64,000 nucleotides of DNA, from assembly GCA_022575985.1 (NCBI GenBank), contig JAKSXM010000132.1, forward strand, positions 14,942,001 through 15,006,000, written 5' to 3'. The DNA is from Anagrus nilaparvatae. Its lineage: Eukaryota; Arthropoda; Insecta; Hymenoptera; Mymaridae. The notes beneath the pieces are model-generated. The model was not told the origin of the DNA, searched no databases, and saw only the letters and a list, made by a program, of their open reading frames with translations. Below are positions 33,180 to 45,754 of the stretch, piece after piece (the stretch's first letter is position 1; every line of letters begins with the position of its first letter). The translations under genes were made by a program, and so were the position numbers.

Positions 33180-35060
33180 TAGTAATTGAGAAAAAATTTT
33201 TTTAGCGCTTTTAAGGTACTACAAAAAATAAGTCAATTTTAAAGCAGATTAAAAATTGACAAATTTTTTATGGTACCTAATTTTTATGGATTAAAAAATA
33301 AAATTATATATTTCAATGAAAACATTTAAATTTATGAATATAAAATAATATACTAAAATTTATATTTTATCAGATAATAACAATTATATAATGTCAGCAA
33401 TATAAAAGGAATAAACTTTATTAATAAATACACAATAAAAAACAGTAGTAAATAAAATAAAATTTTGAATATATATATATATACATTATAATAAAATCCA
33501 TTACAAATTATACAATCATGAAAATGTACATTACAAACACACACATACGAATACATATATATATATATCTTTTAATCAGAATTATTCCAATAAATATGCG
33601 AATTGAAATTTAACAAGCAAAATGAAAATATAAAATCATTAATATGTGCATAATAAAAAGAGATGAGAAAATTACCAAATAAACGTATAATAAACACCTA
33701 TACATACTGTATATTATTTGTATATATATATATGTATATGTTAAACCCTTTTCTCGTTTAAAAGCGTCATGCATCCACGATTCAAAGTACAACAACAACA
33801 GCAACAACAACAACAAACAAAATGATTTTCAATATATAGAAAACTACTTTTTCTATCTCACTTTTATGTATGTAGATTATTTACATATATAGAAAAGTTT
33901 TACAATCCTTTCACCACAGTATATTGATATTACCCCATTTTAAACAATGGCTGACACCGTGTATATCACACTTTATACAAATACAAATTCTTTATATACA
34001 TATATACGTTACTAAATTTATCCCTTTTTCAAAAACAATTATACATGCATATAGAGAAAATTTTCATAATGTCATATACATAATATAGTAATATTGGAAA
34101 ATTGTAAAATCATCGAACGATAAAACACTCGATTATTGCATTAACAATCATGCTAATTCACTATTATTATATATACTCTTTTTATATTTATATTATTCAA
34201 ATTTTCATTTACAGTTTATACATAATATTTCTGTTTAATTAAATATATATATATATATATATATATATTTGTGATATTGACATGTATCACATAAACATTG
34301 CTTTTATTTTATATATATAAATTTATATACATATATATTTAAACTGTACAAAAGTCCTTTTAAAATGTCAATATTATGTAACTAAAACTAAAGCTCTTTA
34401 TTTGCATTTCTATGTATTAAATTCAAAAACAAATAAAAATAATAATAAAAAACAGATTATCTGTACTTAAAAAAATTTATTTTATTTATATATATATACA
34501 TATTTTTTAATTTTTTTAAACTTATTAAAAATTTAATAAATTAGTTTTTGTTTTTTTTCAAAATAATTTTTTAGGGCCCATAACTTGTTGTAAAATATAT
34601 TTTATTATTTTGAGCTGCGAATGGACAATTTTACTATAAGTGCATTTTATTTAAATCTTTAAACTTTTAAACTTTTAAATTTATATAACTTTTCCATAAA
34701 TTTAGTAATTTAATTATAACTACAGGAGATTTTTTGAGATTTTTTTTTTTGTAACTGTTACAATCACTGTCATTTATTTGGATCCTGTAAGGATCTGATA
34801 CATTTTGGTTTTAGAACAATTCAAAAAACTATTCAGTGAGTAACAGATATTAACCTTTAAATCTTTAAGTTGTCTATGCTAGGATCTTATTTATACAGAA
34901 CAGGTAAATATTGCTTACTTCGTCTGGGTTAGAGAGTTTATATGTAAGTTCAAAATAGGGGACTGCAAACTCTTTACAGCGGTCCAGAAGAACTTACTCT
35001 ATGAGCATATGATTACCCATGCCTTGTTCCAGTTGAAAGTGTGAAAGAATACATTGTTCT
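33180..35060. other. Microsatellite-rich AT DNA
   Basis: TA runs occur at about 33469-33482, 33720-33732 and 34241-34268, and a CAA/CAG triplet repeat at 33790-33821. No gene is supported; minus-strand frames at 33353-33556 and 33610-33816 are read from the microsatellites. Confidence 0.45.
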
Positions 35061-35065
35061 TTGGT

Positions 35066-35520
35066 GAACATCCAGTAGTTTATATCAGCAGAGTTTTAAC
35101 AGTTCAAGATCTTAATAATAGCGCCACGAAAATCGAATGTTTAACTCTTCTCTGGGTAATAAAACGTCTAAGACTGTGCCTCGGAGGTTACAAAGTTACA
35201 GAAATCATTGACTATTCCAGCCTATGATGGTTCAGTGATCTAAAAAAGTAAACAACCAGTCGAGCCTATTGGACCCTTCAACTACAACAGTAAGATTTCG
35301 ATGGCGTATACAGAAAAGGCAGAAAATTTAAATCATGTACCAGACTTAGAAGCTTTGTTAAATATCTTAAAATAAAAATAAGTAGAAAGCATTGACGAAA
35401 GAAATTTATACTATATTGCTGCTTTAAAAGAAATATCAGAACCATGGTACTTAAGAAGCATGCAAGATGCCATAGAAGCTGTCAAACTGGAAAGTGGAAG
35501 AAAATAGGTTATACATACAC
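35066..35520 (+). pseudogene. Ty3/gypsy RNase H fragment
   Basis: The reading EHPVVYISRVLTVQDLN, KIECLTLLWVIKRLR, GGYKVTEIIDYSSL, AYWTLQLQQ, DFDGVYRKGRK follows the RNase H of Ty3/gypsy polyproteins (E-K-E-C-L-A-V-W, the TDH-SL block, RW-L-LQ, and Y-GK). The catalytic Glu of KxEC and the Asp of the IIDYSSL (TDH) block are kept. Three in-frame stops show decay. After about 35395, LYYIAALKEISEPWYLRSMQ resembles the tether to the integrase. No LTRs were found. The frames at 35444-35788 and 35411-35617 are shadows. Confidence 0.72.
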
Positions 35521-37105
35521 AAAAGATTATATGTACATATTGCAGCCAGTTTATCAATATTTTGATGAATTTTATGCTGGAGAAAAACCAACAAGAGGCG
35601 GCGTAAAAGATTGCCACTCTGTCAACATTTTTGGAATGAATATTGTTGATTTGGTACCCAGGTTTTTAGTAAGTGTAATTTCTACGTCAAGCTTCAAAAA
35701 GAGAATTGCTTCTACTTTACTTCTTACTACTTCTTGTGACTCAAGAATATTTCTGACTCAAATCAAACAGAAGAGACTTTTAAACTAAATCCAAATTTGA
35801 TGTCATAAACAGTTAATTATTTAAGCAACTGAATAATTTTTAAACATTATTTAATTAATTTATAGACCATTGAAAACTCTGAAACTATAATATATATATT
35901 TAATTAATACATCTCTCTAATCTTCAATTTTTAATAAAATTCACACCCAAATACATATCTGATAACCACTCTAGCATCAAAACACACACTTAACAATAAT
36001 AATTAGATTAATATAATTTACATAACTAGGTGGGTGTGAACATATAAATATAAAATATATTATTTTTATTTTATCAAGATATAGTTAGATTTTATTTTTT
36101 GTCATTTATATATGTCTGACTACACATAATATATATATATGAGTAAAAAAATTCATAAATTCTTGGCACAAAGTTAGGATTTAAGGTATTAAAAGAATAT
36201 ATTATTAGTTGTATAGTTAAAAAAAAATGAACACACTACCCTGCGTACGTATTCAAACAACGTGTGTGATATATATCTGACTTAAGCTTTATATGTATAC
36301 AGGGTTGAATAATACTAATAATACTAAGATCTAATACATTGAAACATATATATATGTGAATTGTACATACATAATTATGACACGAGTCGACACGTGTCGA
36401 GCAAGGCTGTTGAACACTGATACTCTCTGGATTTTGGATAGATATAATATGTATGATTGTATTTGTGTATTATACATATTATAATATGAGCGTCAAGAAA
36501 AGTTTTATTTCAAAGACTTATGAGTGTCATTTATGGGCTTGGTATTATATTGGTTGAGTATATATGGATTTATTTGAATAGTTTTAGAGATGTTTTGAAT
36601 TTGATAAATTGATAGGAGTGGTTGATATGTATTTATAAATAGAAACTTTGATATAGATTTGCTTTCATACTGATTTTAATTAATTTCGTTTTGTGTTCTT
36701 TATTAATATTGGGTTTTTTAAGAGAAATTGTAATATTTATAATTTTTATTGTTATGTATTGCTTTTGTATTTTTAAATAATTATGTGAAAAATTGCATTA
36801 CAATTCTATAACTTGGGATAGAATTTAAAATGTTGTCGAAATGCATTCAAAACTAATGCGAGGAAAGACTGAAAAACTTTAAGTGAGAACTATTTTTTGA
36901 ATTTTTTTCAAGGTATTGAGAGATTTATAATTTTATTAGGTTTTTAATTTTTTTATATCTGATTTTTCATTTTTTGGTAGCTATTTCATTTTGACTTAAT
37001 CAACGGATGAATTCACTCTTCATCGACAAAATTTTTGATTAGGATTATAGATTTTAATAATTTTGGATGTTATCAACCTTTCTGGGTAATAAGAAATAGT
37101 ATATT
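35521..37105. other. AT-rich DNA without gene
   Basis: Nothing coding was recognised. A palindromic GACACGTGTC lies at about 36388. Confidence 0.3.
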
Positions 37106-37107
37106 AC

Positions 37108-37250
37108 GACCCATGGCCAGAAAAATAAAGAATGGCCCAAACCGCACGTAAATTACCTTCCGAGGCGAAGCCGAGTCTTTGCCGGACGCGCAGTGGCCGG
37201 GAAAAACGTGCTTTCTGGCCGCTGCCCAGAAAATACATTTTTGCTGAATT
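37108..37250. repeat. Dispersed hairpin repeat, copy B
   Basis: CCAGAAAAATAAAGAATGGC and ACGTAAATTAC match copy A at 30258. The hairpin arms are CAGTGGCCGG and CTGGCCGCTG. A GC-rich insert (GAGGCGAAGCCGAGTC) stands between them, unusual for this genome. Confidence 0.55.
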
Positions 37251-37329
37251 TAACTGCTAAAAAAGAGTGATGAAATGCGTGTTAAAATTCGTCCTCCTCA
37301 AGAAACCACCCTCTTTTAAAGAATTACAT

Positions 37330-37810
37330 TTAAAATCAACTAAAAATGTAATATTCTATATTGACGATAAGATTATTGTAAGTACTGTGAAAATATGGAA
37401 TATTTGAATAAATTTTTGGTCATCTACTAATCAGCTGTCTTTAAATGCAGAAAAATCTGTTTTTATTACTATTACTTTTTATTACTACTAAGCAATAGCT
37501 TCCAATAATAAAAAGTTGCAAATTATAGATACCTTGGTTTTGATTCTCTCTTTAAATGGCAGCAACATATTACTGATATCACTAATAAAACTAGATGTAT
37601 GGATACTCTGATGTATAGTGTTTACTATGCACAAACTCAAAAATAATTTATTATCTCAAATCGTAACTTCAATATACTATGAACTACTTTACAGATTTGC
37701 AAACTATGGTATCGTAGCTTGGTTAGTTATTAAATACCCTAAAAATATTACTAATTTTTTTTTATTACAAAATTCATTATTGTATAATGACCTGGCAGAA
37801 GTTAATTAAC
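37330..37810 (+). pseudogene. LINE fragment, C-terminal reverse transcriptase
   Basis: Blocks YIDDKIIVS (the YADD box region), STNQLSLNAEKSVFI, YRYLGFDSLFKWQQHITDI, and LLSQIVTSIYYELLYRFANY then GIVAW follow the post-catalytic part of Jockey/CR1-like LINEs, with frame changes between them. It overlaps in family position with 14053-15104, so at least two copies of related LINEs are in the window. Confidence 0.75.
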
Positions 37811-40784
37811 AGCAATTATTAACAGAACTGTAGTAAAACTAGAAATAAAACCATGAAACTGATAATAATAAAAAAATATTTAAGCAATTAATGTAAAATT
37901 CAAATGAAATAACTTAAATCTGGAAAAATTTAATTAGCATTCTAGCATATTTCTAAAAAATTATTTCTGCCTCTCCAAAATCAATTCATCAATTTGTTTT
38001 AAAAAATTTTTAAAAAAACCAAAGTTTGATCTAAATATTAAATTAAAAAAAATTAATTAATTAATAAAATTTTAAAAATGCATAATTATGTACTAAATTC
38101 ATTTTTCAAATAAAAAAGCAAAAATTATTGCATTTAAAAAAGATAATAAATTTCAAAAATTTCATAAGTTTACTTAAAACATAAATCTCAATAAAATTGC
38201 ACATTTATCTTTTTGAAAAAATAAAAAAACTAAAATTTTTACATAGAATAAGAAAAAAAAACAAACAAAAAAATTTATAACCACAAAACACGACAATGAC
38301 CGTCAACTCAATCGTCCAACCTTTATATTAACAAAGTACGATTGTCGCTTGCACTTTACGCATTTAAAACAAAGTGCAGCAATAAGCGTCACGCACCATA
38401 CATATATAAAAAAAAAATAGAAGAAAATGTAAAAAAAAAAAATATTCAGAATAAAAAAAATGGGATATAATACACACCAACAAACTAAAAACGTATAATT
38501 TTTAACAGCTACGTTTATTTTTTATTTCAACGTTTCTCTTTTAGGTTATGATATTCATATTTCGTGTATACATGACCGTTCATATTCGTTATTTCGCTAA
38601 ATGCATAAAAGTCCAATACAAAATGCAATGGAAAATTCGTGGTTCACCAATAATATGACAGAGTAATAAAACAAATAAAAAAAATGTGTTTTTCTTTCTT
38701 TTTTTCTGTATTTATGTTTTATTACTAGAAAATGTACAGCATTTGAAAAAAAATTTTTGTTTAACTTATACATGATGTATTATATGTTTCTGAAATTTTG
38801 TCATATATTTGACTGTAATAAAAATAAATAAAATGAAAAAGTTTTTTTTTTTTTGTATTTGTAACATGTATAAATAAAGTTTAACTATACAAGATTAAGT
38901 AGATGAGATTGAGTTAATTTCATAGCTGATCACCCCAACTAAGCCAACAGTAGTTACGAGGGAAGTTTCAATCTTGCTGATGCGGAAAACAACATTTCCA
39001 AGGGTTTTTTTTTCTATGATATTACGAAAATACAAAGTTATTTTTGACAGTACATGTAAAGCATATTATTGGTATATTATGATTTTTGTTTTTAGAAAAT
39101 GCTATATTTATTAATTTTAAGATAATTAAATTTAAAAAATATAAAAATTAGGGGTGTGAAGTTACCCAAATTTTAAGCGAATTTTTAGTAATTCGACCTG
39201 AAAGCTCGCTTTTTTTTTGAGTTGGCTCAAGTTTCGGGTAGATCCAAAAAGTTACAGAGGTCTGTAAGGTAGGTTTTGAATCAAAAATTTCCCTACACAA
39301 TTCTATTATAGCTATTTTTTTACGAGGGTCAAAATATTAGTTTTGACTTTGCATGCAGTTGTATGCACGACTAAACGTATCAAGCGAGTATAGACAAAAG
39401 TCGAACCCCAAATTTTGCCCCATGATTAAAATATAGTTTTACATGTAATGGGCAAAAAAGCCGTCTCCCTATTTTGATACAAAAAAATTCAAAGTAAAAA
39501 TTATCCTAAAGCAAAGATATCGATGAAACAATAATTATATTATTTTTTTAGGTTTTAGTTTTAAAAATTGCAGAAATTGCTTCACAAATGAAAATCAAAA
39601 TTATGATAATATTGGATCAGAAATACGATTTAATGTATTTTTTAATATAAATTATTAACTATAACTAAACCACATAACCTATGTTTTTAGTCTCACGCAT
39701 GAGTATACACGCCCATAATCCCTTTTGCCAAACGATAAAACTAATGTTAAATTTAATACTCTTAAAAAAATATATATAAAAAAAACAGGAATAAAACATG
39801 TATCGTTAAAAATCAAATTCGTTCTTGTACATTGCTTACAGAAGTTTTAGTAGAATGATATAAAAATCTTTAATAACGGGTATAATCTCTTAAACACACA
39901 AAAATATAATGTACGAAATCATCATCTACATAGTTAAAATTTTTTTTTTGACGAATTCGTAACGGTGACACACGCGCATATAAATAAATCAACCTCATAA
40001 GCAGACTGGCTATTAAAGACACTACTGTTTTGTGTGTATAATACAGTATAAATAAATATATAGGGACATTGTAAATTTTGAGACAAACAAAAGCTTCATC
40101 TTTTTTTATGTATACATGAATAAGCTGCGTGTGATAAAAGATTTATTTATGTTTACAATTAAAGAAAAGAAATGTATTTAGATGATTTTTAATGATACGA
40201 GGGTGTTTGCCATGTAAGTGCCAATGACATTTTGTTTCTATTATTTTATGTTTTTCGTTCAAAACTTATTTTTAAAGGTACATAAATTTTCAAAACAATG
40301 GAAAACAAAATTATCTTTAAAAGTTATTGCAGTGTATACCTATTTTTTGTTCCCTAAGAAAAATAACATGAAATCTATAGAATTTTTGGGATCTGGGCAG
40401 ATTCTTTGTACAATTTTTGGGATCTATTTTTCTGTTAGTAGATAGAAGTTTTGGACAATTCTGATTTGTTTCTATTTTGAGGCAGCTTTTAAAACATTTC
40501 TAAAAATCTGAACAAAAAAAATGAAAATGACACTTTTTCAAAATTATTTGTATATTCTTTATTTTTTTTGTACAGCGTTTTATAAATATCTAAAATTTAT
40601 TAGAAAGGGAGCGATTGTGAATAATTTTCCGAGAAATCCGAAAACAGAGACATTTTTTTCCGAAATTTTCATCCAAAATGGGTTCCAGAAATTCTGTTAA
40701 ATTAAAAGGTAATTTTAAATAACTATTCAAAAAAGTTCTTCAAGAAGAAAAGCTTGTGAAATAGAAAAAGTTTTAGGACATTTA
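37811..40784. other. AT-rich DNA without gene
   Basis: No exon is supported. A short hairpin at 38346-38388 (CGCTTGCACTTT against AAAGTGC and AAGCG) is noted. The 75-codon frame at 40218-40445 has no known domain. Confidence 0.35.
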
Positions 40785-42219
40785 GGGTCAAGGATGGGGT
40801 GGTGGACATCGATGCGGTTTTGAACACCCAGCGTTATTTTACCAAATGAGTAAGATAGAAATAAAAAAAAAGATATATTATTTTTAAAAAAATATTCTTT
40901 AAACGATTACTTTCTTTGCTATATAGTTTATTTAGAAATCATTAATTATTTTTAATAATAAAACCCTGAATCAAAATAGACTACTTGATATGGTATCGTT
41001 TTTTAAGAAAAATACTTAGGATACGATATACATAAAATCACTATTTTGTTTAAATTTTTTTAACAATAACAATTTTTTTGCATTTATTTGATTAAGTAAT
41101 CATCAAACATTAAATTTATAACAAAAAAAATTCATTTTCTTCCTTTTTTATGCGTTTAATTAAGATGTCTAAGAACCCATCTTAAATATACTTAAAAATG
41201 TGGTTTTGGACATGTATTTTATTCGAATGTCCAAAATAGCATACACGGATTTTAGTTTTGGACATATGATTATTTTGTTAAAGATAAAGGTAATATCTCT
41301 ATTCTTAACAGTGTCTATTGTGAAATATTGTCAAATTTAAAAGCAAATATTAAAAAGTATTACAGAAAATCTAATTTAGAAACATTAAAAATTTATTGCC
41401 AATTGGTAATGCAGTGATGTCGATTAACGAGAAGAACTCTCACTACTCCGGCTATAGGTTTCTTTATATGTTGGTCTTTTTTTTTGTTTATTTACAATTA
41501 ATTAGATTAAATAAAAAATTTTAATTAAAATATTTTCTTATTCACACCTATACTCGATACGTCGTTTGTAACATGAACTTTTACATTTGATTAAAAATTG
41601 ATAATTTTAAACATTTTTATTTAAATAGTTATATTCTTATTTAAAAATTAATTAACAATTAATTAAATGCCATTATATACCCATTTCTAACAAAATCTGA
41701 TGTCATTGGCTTTGGCCTGTTATCTCTAAAAAGCCAATCTGATGAGTAAGAGAGAGATAACAGGTTAAACGAAACATCAACAATGTAGTTTTCTACATTG
41801 CTTTAGAAAAACCCGCGAGTTTACAAAATTTTAATTGCATGATGGTATATCATGAAAAAAGTGTAATCCTTGCACATGCTCAGAACGTCCAATAGATTCT
41901 ATAAATATATTTCTGATTATTATTTAAAAAAAATGTATTATGTAGTTAGTTAAGAATGGTGTCCAAAACCCCATAAATTTCATGTCCAAAACCCTGTACT
42001 CAGTGTCCAAAACCCTGGTATATTAGGTTTTCTCTACTAGAGCTCTCTTTAAAATTAAAATATTTATAGTATCTGGCAAACAACCGTTTATTCCTCAAGA
42101 ATTATGTTCATTATTGCTATTTAAAAAGTTATTACGTTAAAAAATACTCTGTTTTTTATTTTTATTCCTTAGTAAAGTCACGAATTTCCTTAAAGTGTTC
42201 AAAACCCCATCCTTGACCC
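40785..42219. mobile_element. 1.43-kb TA-flanked element without transposase
   Basis: GGGTCAAGGATGGGG at the left end and CCCCATCCTTGACCC at the right end are perfect inverted repeats, with TA on both sides (40783-40784 and 42220-42221). Subterminal GTCCAAAACCC motifs recur near the right end (about 41961-42015), and TTTTGGACA-type complements are inside. The size would hold a Tc1/mariner transposase but no DD-E domain is readable, so it is an internally decayed or non-autonomous copy. Confidence 0.78.
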
Positions 42220-42221
42220 TA

Positions 42222-43855
42222 GTTTCTCCATAAATTAAAATAAGCCAAACAATTCATTTTTTAAAATAAATTCTTTAATGACGAAGATGCTTTCAAAATG
42301 ACGACAAGATTTATTATATAATTGAGTATTGTGTTTTAAGATAAAATTAATTCATAATGATATATATTAAACTAGTACATCTTTCTCTAATCTGTAAATT
42401 TATTTAACTAAATTATTATTTAACTTATTTTTGTTAATAATAAATTTTAAGTATGTAAATTTTGTACATTATAATTCTTTACTACATCTATTTACACATT
42501 ATGATAAAGGCTTTCAAAACCGCAAAATGTAATAAGTTTTATTAACTATATGATACAATACGGTATATTTAGAATAAAATTTACAGACTTCATAAACATA
42601 ATATCGATAAAAGCCTCATCAATAAACTGCTTAAAGTATATTTTAAAACGATAATATTAATTATAAAGATTTTTAATATTCATAAAATTAAATATTTTTT
42701 GATTCTTTATATAGATGTTGCAACTCATTTTACTTTCGAGAAAAAAAAAACTTAAATTTTTGAAAAATTATTAATAGTATACATTTAGTCAACTATACAT
42801 CTAAATTTTCAAGCAATAAAAAAACCAGAATATCTAAAATGATACGTTTTATCCAAATTTATATATGTACATACATACAAATAAACAATGCAGTAATATA
42901 AATGTGTCCACAAATCAACAGTATTATACATGTAAAAAAAAAAGTTTAAAAAAAAAAAACGTACTATATAACCCTTTAAAAATATAAATCACCAAAAAAA
43001 AAGTAACATAGTGGACACGATGAGCTTTCATGGGGGTCATGTACATTTATAAAACGTATAAATATAAAACCTTTTTTTTTTACTAACATTTTGGATGCAA
43101 AAAAATTTAGTTTTTTATATTGCAACTACTATTATAACATGTCATAACGAACATTTTTATTTATATTTCTTTTGTTCTCATTTTTATAATAAAAAAATGC
43201 ATTATATACTATCTGGTAATATTTGAGGTTACTTTTTTTTTTTTGGTATGTATGAAAGTTTTGTGGCCTAAAAAATATTTTATATGAATGAAAATATGTG
43301 TCCAGTAGCATTTTTTTTGCAATAGACATTTTTTTATATATTATATTTTATTGAACTAAAAATATGATTTTTTTTTTCTAATAAATAATATTTTATACAT
43401 TTTTTTATAAAATATGGTTGTGAATATTTTTATTGCTTATTACAGTATTTTACACACAATAGAATGACTGATGGTTAGAGAATATTTTGACATTATTTTT
43501 AATCTTATTTTTATTTTATGATAGATAATTTAATCTTTCTGCATACAAATTTATCACGTTTTTGTAATATAATTTTTGAAAATTTAATTTTAATAATACA
43601 ATATTTTTAACATGAGTAACAAAAAAATGAGTTTTTTAATATTAATACTGAAAAAAGGGGTAGATTCTGCCTATTATATAACTTTTTTTTAATGAAATGT
43701 TAACATTTAGTTTTTTTTTGAATAACAATTTTATGCATGTTTTTTTTGGTGATTCTTTTTTTGCCTTTTTATATAACAGTAAAAAAAATGTAATGTAACT
43801 AAAGTTGAATTAAAAAAAAGAGGTAACAAAAATCATTAAAATAAAGTACGTGTAC
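42222..43855. other. AT-rich DNA without gene
   Basis: Only poly-A/T runs and short ATAC microsatellite-like patches were seen. Confidence 0.3.
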
Positions 43856-44277
43856 ATGGGATTTTTCAGGTGAGTTTATATTTTTTTTATTGTTAGAATA
43901 ATTTTTCTTTCAGGATTCATTCCTAATTTTTTAGGGACTTAACTATAGATGAATAATTTGTATTTAATAGACCAATATTTCAGAAATTTCAAGTAGTTTC
44001 AAGAAATTTAAAAGTTTTAAAACTTCATAATTTCTTTTATAATAATTGATTAATAAATATTTACAACTACTGAAGAGGACCCAAAAATGTGATCGAAACG
44101 TTGAGCTTTACTAAAATGAACTGATTTTTTATTTTTTTTTTAAATTCAAATATTTTTGTCTCTCATGGTAAAAAATCCTTAGTTATCTAAAAATTTTCAA
44201 AAAATATCCAACAAATAAAAGCAACTTTCCTACAAAAAAACAATTTCGTAGTATCAAAATCACCTGAATAATCCCAT
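43856..44277. mobile_element. Small MITE with ATGGGATTWTTCAGGTG ends
   Basis: ATGGGATTTTTCAGGTGA at the left pairs with CACCTGAATAATCCCAT at the right, enclosing 422 bp. No clear target duplication was seen. Inside, at 44070-44098, CTGAAGAGGACCC...GATCGAAACG resembles the hammerhead-like core found in Penelope-type and other retroelements. Confidence 0.5.
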
Positions 44278-45367
44278 ATTTAAAAATGTAGAAGCCATTT
44301 AAAAAAAGTCATTGTACACACATATATAAATATATGGAGAAAAACTTGTATCACACATCTGGCAAACTTTGAATATTTTCATCGAACATTTTATTTCTAC
44401 ATGTACCATCTGTAAAATGTACGTTTATACAAAAATTTCACAAATATACACCTTGTTATCAGGTTTTTGACATCGTATAGTTGAAAAAAAAACATGCAAA
44501 AATTTTAACCCATTAGAATATTACATAATTTGAATAAAAAATGATAATAATAAGAGTAATTTATTAGAATGAAGAACATCTTAATAAACGTATGCATAAA
44601 TGATAGTATATTTGAGCTTATAATACTCTATATAGAGCTTAGTACGTAGATACTAAGGTAAGTAGAGATGTAAGTGGTTGTAGACAAGAAGTCTCAATGT
44701 CATAAGCAGCATCCTTGCAGCTTAGAAATTTTAGTCTTTGCATATATAGAAGCTTTAATGAAACTACAAATCTCATTTCGTTCTCCTTAAAGGTACCACC
44801 TGTTTCACTTATATTCTCTATTTAGCTGTTAAATTTAACTTGTATTTTACTACATACACTTATGTAATATTGCTAAATTTCAATATACTACATATATGTA
44901 TAATATTTATACTTGTTTTCTATGTATGAGTTAAGCTTAAGCAACTCCCACAACATGCTTGTATTCAAAGTTATATTCAAAAGCTGTTTCATGAGATTTT
45001 GGATTATTTCCTTAAACACTTGGGCTGTCATGTCGATGTTAAGTATTATACTTGTATGCATATACTTGTATATTAATGCTTAAATGCGTGAATCGTGTAT
45101 GTAGTGTATATGCTTGTATTATAAGAGGGAAATATTGTAATATCAATGTTTAGAACAATAGAATTATGCTTGTATAATTTAATTGTTATTTTTGATCATT
45201 TTCTTTAATTAAAAGTTTCAGTTAATATTTTAAGGAAATATTATACTTTTATTGTTTAGTTTTTTTGTGTTGAAAAAAAATTTAGTGAAAATTTTTTACC
45301 CAGAAGTTTTATGTTACCCTCTTTACCACCTTTTCCAATAAAATATATCTCAGATTATATACAAGTA
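44278..45367. other. AT-rich DNA without gene
   Basis: Nothing coding was recognised. Confidence 0.3.
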
Positions 45368-45752
45368 CACTATAAAAAGTAACTTTTTTAGATTTTCAAA
45401 AAAAATAGAATTTTTTCGAAAAAATTAGTGAATTTTCAAAAAAATTTGTAAACATTCGATAAAAATCGTTAATTTACTAAATTTAGTATATTATCGAAAA
45501 ATTCGAGAATTCTCGATTTTTTTGTGATTTTACATTCACAACTATTTTTTGTAAATTTTCGAAAAAAAATTGTAAATTATCAATTTTTCTTGCGAATCCA
45601 CAAAAAAAAATCGAGAATACTCGAATTTTTTGTTAAAATACTAGTAAAATTACGATTTTTTTCGAATATTTACAAATTTTTTCAAAAATTTACTAATTTT
45701 TCGAAAATGTTCTAAATTTTTTGTTAATATAAGAAAGTTACTTTTTACAGTA
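45368..45752. mobile_element. 385-bp fully palindromic TA-flanked MITE
   Basis: The ends CACTATAAAAAGTAACTTTT and AAGTTACTTTTTACAGTA are inverted, with TA duplicated outside (45366-45367 and 45753-45754). Complementarity continues to a centre near 45560 (TCGAGAATTCTCGATTTTTT against AAAAATCGAGAATACTCGA), so the whole element can fold on itself. The frame at 45524-45715 lies inside and is not a gene. The TA target suggests the Tc1/mariner superfamily. Confidence 0.82.
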
Positions 45753-45754
45753 TA

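Noticed and set aside
35411..35788. 68- and 114-codon frames on opposite strands
   Set aside because: They overlap the decayed gypsy fragment in the wrong frame or strand.
30910..36400. CACGTG E-box motifs (about 30917, 30995, 36390)
   Set aside because: Three six-base matches in several kb, with no gene nearby, are not evidence of a regulatory cluster.
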